From Candidatus Rifleibacteriota bacterium (GTDB lineage: Bacteria; Riflebacteria; Ozemobacteria; Ozemobacterales; Ozemobacteraceae): a stretch of DNA of 33,981 nucleotides. The translations under genes were made by a program, and so were the position numbers. How positions within the stretch are numbered: the stretch's first letter is position 1; every line of letters starts with the position of its first letter. The notes under the pieces are model-generated. The model saw only the letters and a program-made list of their open reading frames with translations. It was not told the origin of the DNA and ran no database searches. Location of the stretch: positions 1 through 33,981 of the forward strand of contig JAFXRA010000356.1 of NCBI GenBank assembly GCA_017526725.1, in the 5' to 3' direction. Below, piece after piece: positions 31,278 to 33,981 of the stretch.

Positions 31278-33506
31278 TCACTTAAAAATAACTACAGATC
31301 CTGTAGCAACCTGATTTCCAGCAATAACATCCGCTTCTTTTATAGAAACTCTGCCTTTAACTCTCTTGCCTGTTTCATGTGAAACAATAAAGAAATCATA
31401 AAGTTCTCCGGTAGAAACAATTCCATTATTAAAATAGCAGGAATAAGGAAGAATGAAACAAACATAACCATCCTCTGAAACTTTAACTTCTTTTTGGTAG
31501 GCTCCAAACTTCTTACCTATTCTCATATGCAAAGATATACTAGCTGTTGAATTTGGTTGAGCCTTCAAAATCAACCTGGCACCTTTCACGACTTCAAAAA
31601 GCATAGTAGAAAAGGTTGGAGACTGTTTTTCTGAATTAGCAAAAAGGATTCTGAAATGGGTTGTTGTTCCAAAATCACCTCTGGGTTTCATTCCAAAATC
31701 TTGATTTAACCAATAAAAGAACCATTTTTCATAATCATTGCTGCGTACAACGTTAGAGGGCAATGCCTGATAACCGGGACCTCTTTCCTGGTTCTTATAA
31801 GCTGGCCAATAATTAATAGTTGATGGGAAAAGCACTCTGTCTGGAGCCATAAAGACATATTTAACTCCTAATTCTTCACAAAGCCTAAAAGCCGTTTCTT
31901 CATCTTTTGAAGAAAAAATATCAGCCATATTTTTTACCCCATTTTGCATATTATTAGCTATAACAGGTCTGTGAGCAAAATAATTGATTTGATGTCCAAA
32001 ATCCCAATAGGCTAATATTCCATACTCTGGCTTTTTATCATCATAATACCCGGAAGTTTGCGGCGTATTAGCTTTTATCCATTTATAGGCTTCCATTTCA
32101 GAAGTTCTTATACCGTCATTACTCAAAGGATTCGGCAAAATATAAGACCAGGAAGTAAGTCTAATTATAGAAATAAATACTAATATGACTAATATATAAA
32201 GACTTTTACTCAATAAAGATTGATTTTTATATCTGTTTTTTTCTTTATAAAGGCACAAACAATAGAAAAAAATGAAAGCAGCATAAATACAACTTCCTAT
32301 ACCGAAAATTCTAGTATATCTGTTTTGATAAAAACTAGCCAAGATTACTACTGTAACCCAAAGTTTTAATAAAGAGACAGAATCTTTATTTATAAACCTT
32401 TTCACAGAAACAAAAAGGAAAAGGGGTAAAAGGAAGATAAAAAAGCCATAATTTTGTAAAGCTTTATCTATAAAATGAATATTAGAATGCAGCATTGGCT
32501 TTAATTCTATCAACGGCTGTAATTCTTGTATTTCCTGATAAATAGGGTCTGAGCCAAAAACTTTTTCTATTAAATCCTGAAAATTCACAGGATTAATTAA
32601 ATAAAAAACCAAAGGAATTCCAATAGCCAAGACTAAAAGTATAATTCTGAATTTATTGGTAGGCTTATATTTTGATAAGACATAAATTCCTAAAGAAATT
32701 ATAACCATAGCAGATATATGAATAATTCCAAAATCAAGAAGAACAGTGCCGTATCTGCTGGGTGAGATCAAAATAATTAAAGAGTTTATGATAGTTGCTA
32801 TTCCAAAAGTTGTATAACAAAAAGTTAAATACTTTTTACATAAATTAGAATTTATAAACCATAAACCAAAGCAGACAACTGCAACAACAACAAAAATTAG
32901 CAATGATCCAATCCAACTACCCAAAACCAAACCAGCAAAAACACCGCCTATATACAGCCACTTTTTTTTGCTGCTGTCTTGATAAAACATTGAACTTAGC
33001 AGCCAAAGCCATAAATATAAAGATAAAATATGGTCATAATCAAATTTAGCAAAATTTCCTACAGAAAAAGCCGGCAATGAAGGAATTAAAGTTAAAGCTG
33101 TTAAAACAATAAATAACGGCGGATATTTTAAAAAAGTCAGGGAAATTATAATTATTAATGCCGTTAAAGTTGTGGTTATTACAGGTAAAAGCCCAAATAA
33201 AAATTCAGAATTTTTAGATGATAAATTTGTACATATAAATTTGAAAGAATATAAAAGCCAATAATAGAATCTGGGGTACCCTATTTTGAATATATGTGGA
33301 AAGTTTCCGTAATTATCGTAATCAATATATTTTTCACTACCCTTTTGTAACGCCTGGTCCACAATCCTATAATAGAACAAAGAATCCGGATCAGAATTTA
33401 CAAAAGAGGTACCCTTGACGATTCTACTGCTGCATAACCAAACAGGAACAAGCATAATCAGTAAAGTTATGCAGATAATTAAAACACTTTTTCTTGTCTT
33501 AGACAT
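31278..33506 (-). CDS. STT3/PglB/AglB-type oligosaccharyltransferase
   Basis: This 742-aa protein has an N-terminal multi-helix membrane region (~1-455) and a soluble C-terminal part. Key STT3 features are visible: the first-loop acidic motif SDPDS (38-42), FDYDH (156-160), an EIQELQP segment (~325-331) in the place of the TIxE/SVAE motif, an NRYTRIFG segment (395-402) and the WWDYG-like AYWDFGHQI (499-507). These enzymes transfer lipid-linked glycans to Asn in N-X-S/T sequons on the outer face of the inner membrane. The last ~120 residues are beta-rich. Such enzymes are uncommon in bacteria. The gene follows the CopZ-like gene by 22 nt. The gap 31089-31277 on its far side holds only AT-rich sequence and small palindromes. 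Confidence 0.85.
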   Translation of the reverse strand: MSKTRKSVLIICITLLIMLVPVWLCSSRIVKGTSFVNSDPDSLFYYRIVDQALQKGSEKYIDYDNYGNFPHIFKIGYPRFYYWLLYSFKFICTNLSSKNSEFLFGLLPVITTTLTALIIIISLTFLKYPPLFIVLTALTLIPSLPAFSVGNFAKFDYDHILSLYLWLWLLSSMFYQDSSKKKWLYIGGVFAGLVLGSWIGSLLIFVVVAVVCFGLWFINSNLCKKYLTFCYTTFGIATIINSLIILISPSRYGTVLLDFGIIHISAMVIISLGIYVLSKYKPTNKFRIILLVLAIGIPLVFYLINPVNFQDLIEKVFGSDPIYQEIQELQPLIELKPMLHSNIHFIDKALQNYGFFIFLLPLFLFVSVKRFINKDSVSLLKLWVTVVILASFYQNRYTRIFGIGSCIYAAFIFFYCLCLYKEKNRYKNQSLLSKSLYILVILVFISIIRLTSWSYILPNPLSNDGIRTSEMEAYKWIKANTPQTSGYYDDKKPEYGILAYWDFGHQINYFAHRPVIANNMQNGVKNMADIFSSKDEETAFRLCEELGVKYVFMAPDRVLFPSTINYWPAYKNQERGPGYQALPSNVVRSNDYEKWFFYWLNQDFGMKPRGDFGTTTHFRILFANSEKQSPTFSTMLFEVVKGARLILKAQPNSTASISLHMRIGKKFGAYQKEVKVSEDGYVCFILPYSCYFNNGIVSTGELYDFFIVSHETGKRVKGRVSIKEADVIAGNQVATGSVVIFK

Positions 33507-33528
33507 TCTTTATCAGAATAGAGAACTC

Positions 33529-33735
33529 CTAATTCTTAATTACCTTAAATCCTGCATCATCGACAGCTGCTTCAATTGCAGTATCATCTATTTCAGCATT
33601 AGATTCTATTTCAGCAGTCTTAGCTTCTAAATTTACAACAGCAGAAGTAACACCGGTTAAACCTTTAAGAGCTTTTTCTACTCTCATTTTGCAGTGATTG
33701 CAATGCATTCCGTCTACTTTTATTGTTTTTTTCAT
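33529..33735 (-). CDS. Heavy-metal-associated (CopZ-like) protein
   Basis: The 68-aa protein is a single HMA domain: MKKTIKVDGMHCNHCKMRVE with the CxxC metal site (Cys12, Cys15) after GM, followed by the normal beta-alpha-beta-beta-alpha-beta pattern and a closing AGFKVIK. Such proteins carry Cu(I), and sometimes other soft metals, to P-type ATPases. GGAG lies 9 nt before the ATG. No metal ATPase is in the window. The downstream oligosaccharyltransferase is 22 nt away, so co-transcription is possible without an obvious functional link. Confidence 0.92.
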   Translation of the reverse strand: MKKTIKVDGMHCNHCKMRVEKALKGLTGVTSAVVNLEAKTAEIESNAEIDDTAIEAAVDDAGFKVIKN

Positions 33736-33777
33736 TTGTTGATTCTCCGTTTTTATAAATAATTTGATTTAAAATTA

Positions 33778-33806
33778 ATAATACAAATTTATAAATTTTG
33801 TTAAAA
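33778..33806 (-). promoter_or_regulatory. Candidate promoter with palindrome upstream of the CopZ-like gene
   Basis: On the minus strand TATTAT (33783-33778) has a weak TTTTAA 17 nt upstream (33806-33801). The spacer holds a perfect 14-bp palindrome AAATTTATAAATTT (33785-33798). A dyad between -35 and -10 is a common place for metal-responsive regulators to bind, but AT-rich palindromes also occur by chance. Confidence 0.35.
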
Positions 33807-33944
33807 GAAAAATAATATTTTTTTGAATAAAATACAAAAATCCCGTCTTTGGTAGTTCACACCATAAAAATTTTGTTCTATCATATATAAAAAAACACCC
33901 TCAAACAATTTTCACAAACAGTTTTTTAAAAGTTTCGTACCCCC

Positions 33945-33973
33945 TTGACAAAATTTTTTTAGAGTATTAGAAT
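33945..33973 (+). promoter_or_regulatory. Strong promoter reading out of the window
   Basis: A perfect -35 TTGACA (33945-33950) is followed after 17 nt by TAGAAT (33968-33973), the same pair as the cupin promoter. Transcription would start near 33980 and lead to a gene beyond the right edge. The GTG at 33979-33981 could be its leaderless start, which cannot be tested here. The rest of 33807-33944 shows no gene. Confidence 0.65.
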
Positions 33974-33981
33974 TAATGGTG

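Overview
The window is AT-rich DNA from a bacterium with two membranes. Lipoprotein signals, a type II secretion / type IV pilus-like (T2SS/T4P) machine, a MotA/MotB stator pair and periplasmic TPR proteins all point that way. I cannot name the species. A pilin-rich, little-cultured lineage such as Riflebacteria or Elusimicrobiota is only a guess. No rRNA, tRNA, CRISPR array, transposase or phage gene was seen.

Layout: (1) 1-1363: a stand-alone secreted glycine-rich protein with its own promoter and terminator, between two patches of GC-rich palindromes. (2) 5693-1364, minus strand: cassette A, a lipoprotein followed by GspK-like (889 aa), GspI-like and GspJ-like pilins. (3) 5844-16563, plus strand: a long operon of cupin, TPR protein, then E, F, G, H, I, J, K, an L-like PilM-PilN fusion and M/PilO in the classical gsp order, then a Pro/Ala/Glu-rich membrane protein and a TPR protein. 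Secretin, prepilin peptidase and retraction ATPase are not in the window. (4) 17920-16568, minus strand: cassette C, small I-, J- and K-like pilins. (5) 18077-20989, plus strand: a CX4CH cytochrome-like lipoprotein, a secreted protein, motA (with a one-base frameshift near its 3' end) and motB. (6) 27350-20997, minus strand: cassette D, giant K-like (825 aa), I-like and J-like pilins, then a TPR protein, a secreted protein and tilS. (7) 33735-27500, minus strand: a CopZ-like metal-binding protein, an STT3/PglB-type oligosaccharyltransferase, MurJ and a polytopic GT-C-like membrane protein.

How it may fit together: one assembly ATPase/platform pair (GspE/GspF) and one major pseudopilin sit next to four sets of I/J/K-type minor pilins, the proteins that make the tip complex in known T2SS and T4P. 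Three of these sets (A, C, D) have no G, H, E or F of their own. Their I-type pilins all carry Pro at mature position 19, which the core-operon GspI lacks. The simplest reading is a machine with interchangeable tips, two of them built on giant K proteins. The STT3-like enzyme and three N-X-S/T sequons in the major pseudopilin suggest, without proving, that pilins are N-glycosylated. Several promoters have near-consensus -35/-10 boxes 17 nt apart, and two sit so close to the ATG that the mRNA may be leaderless.
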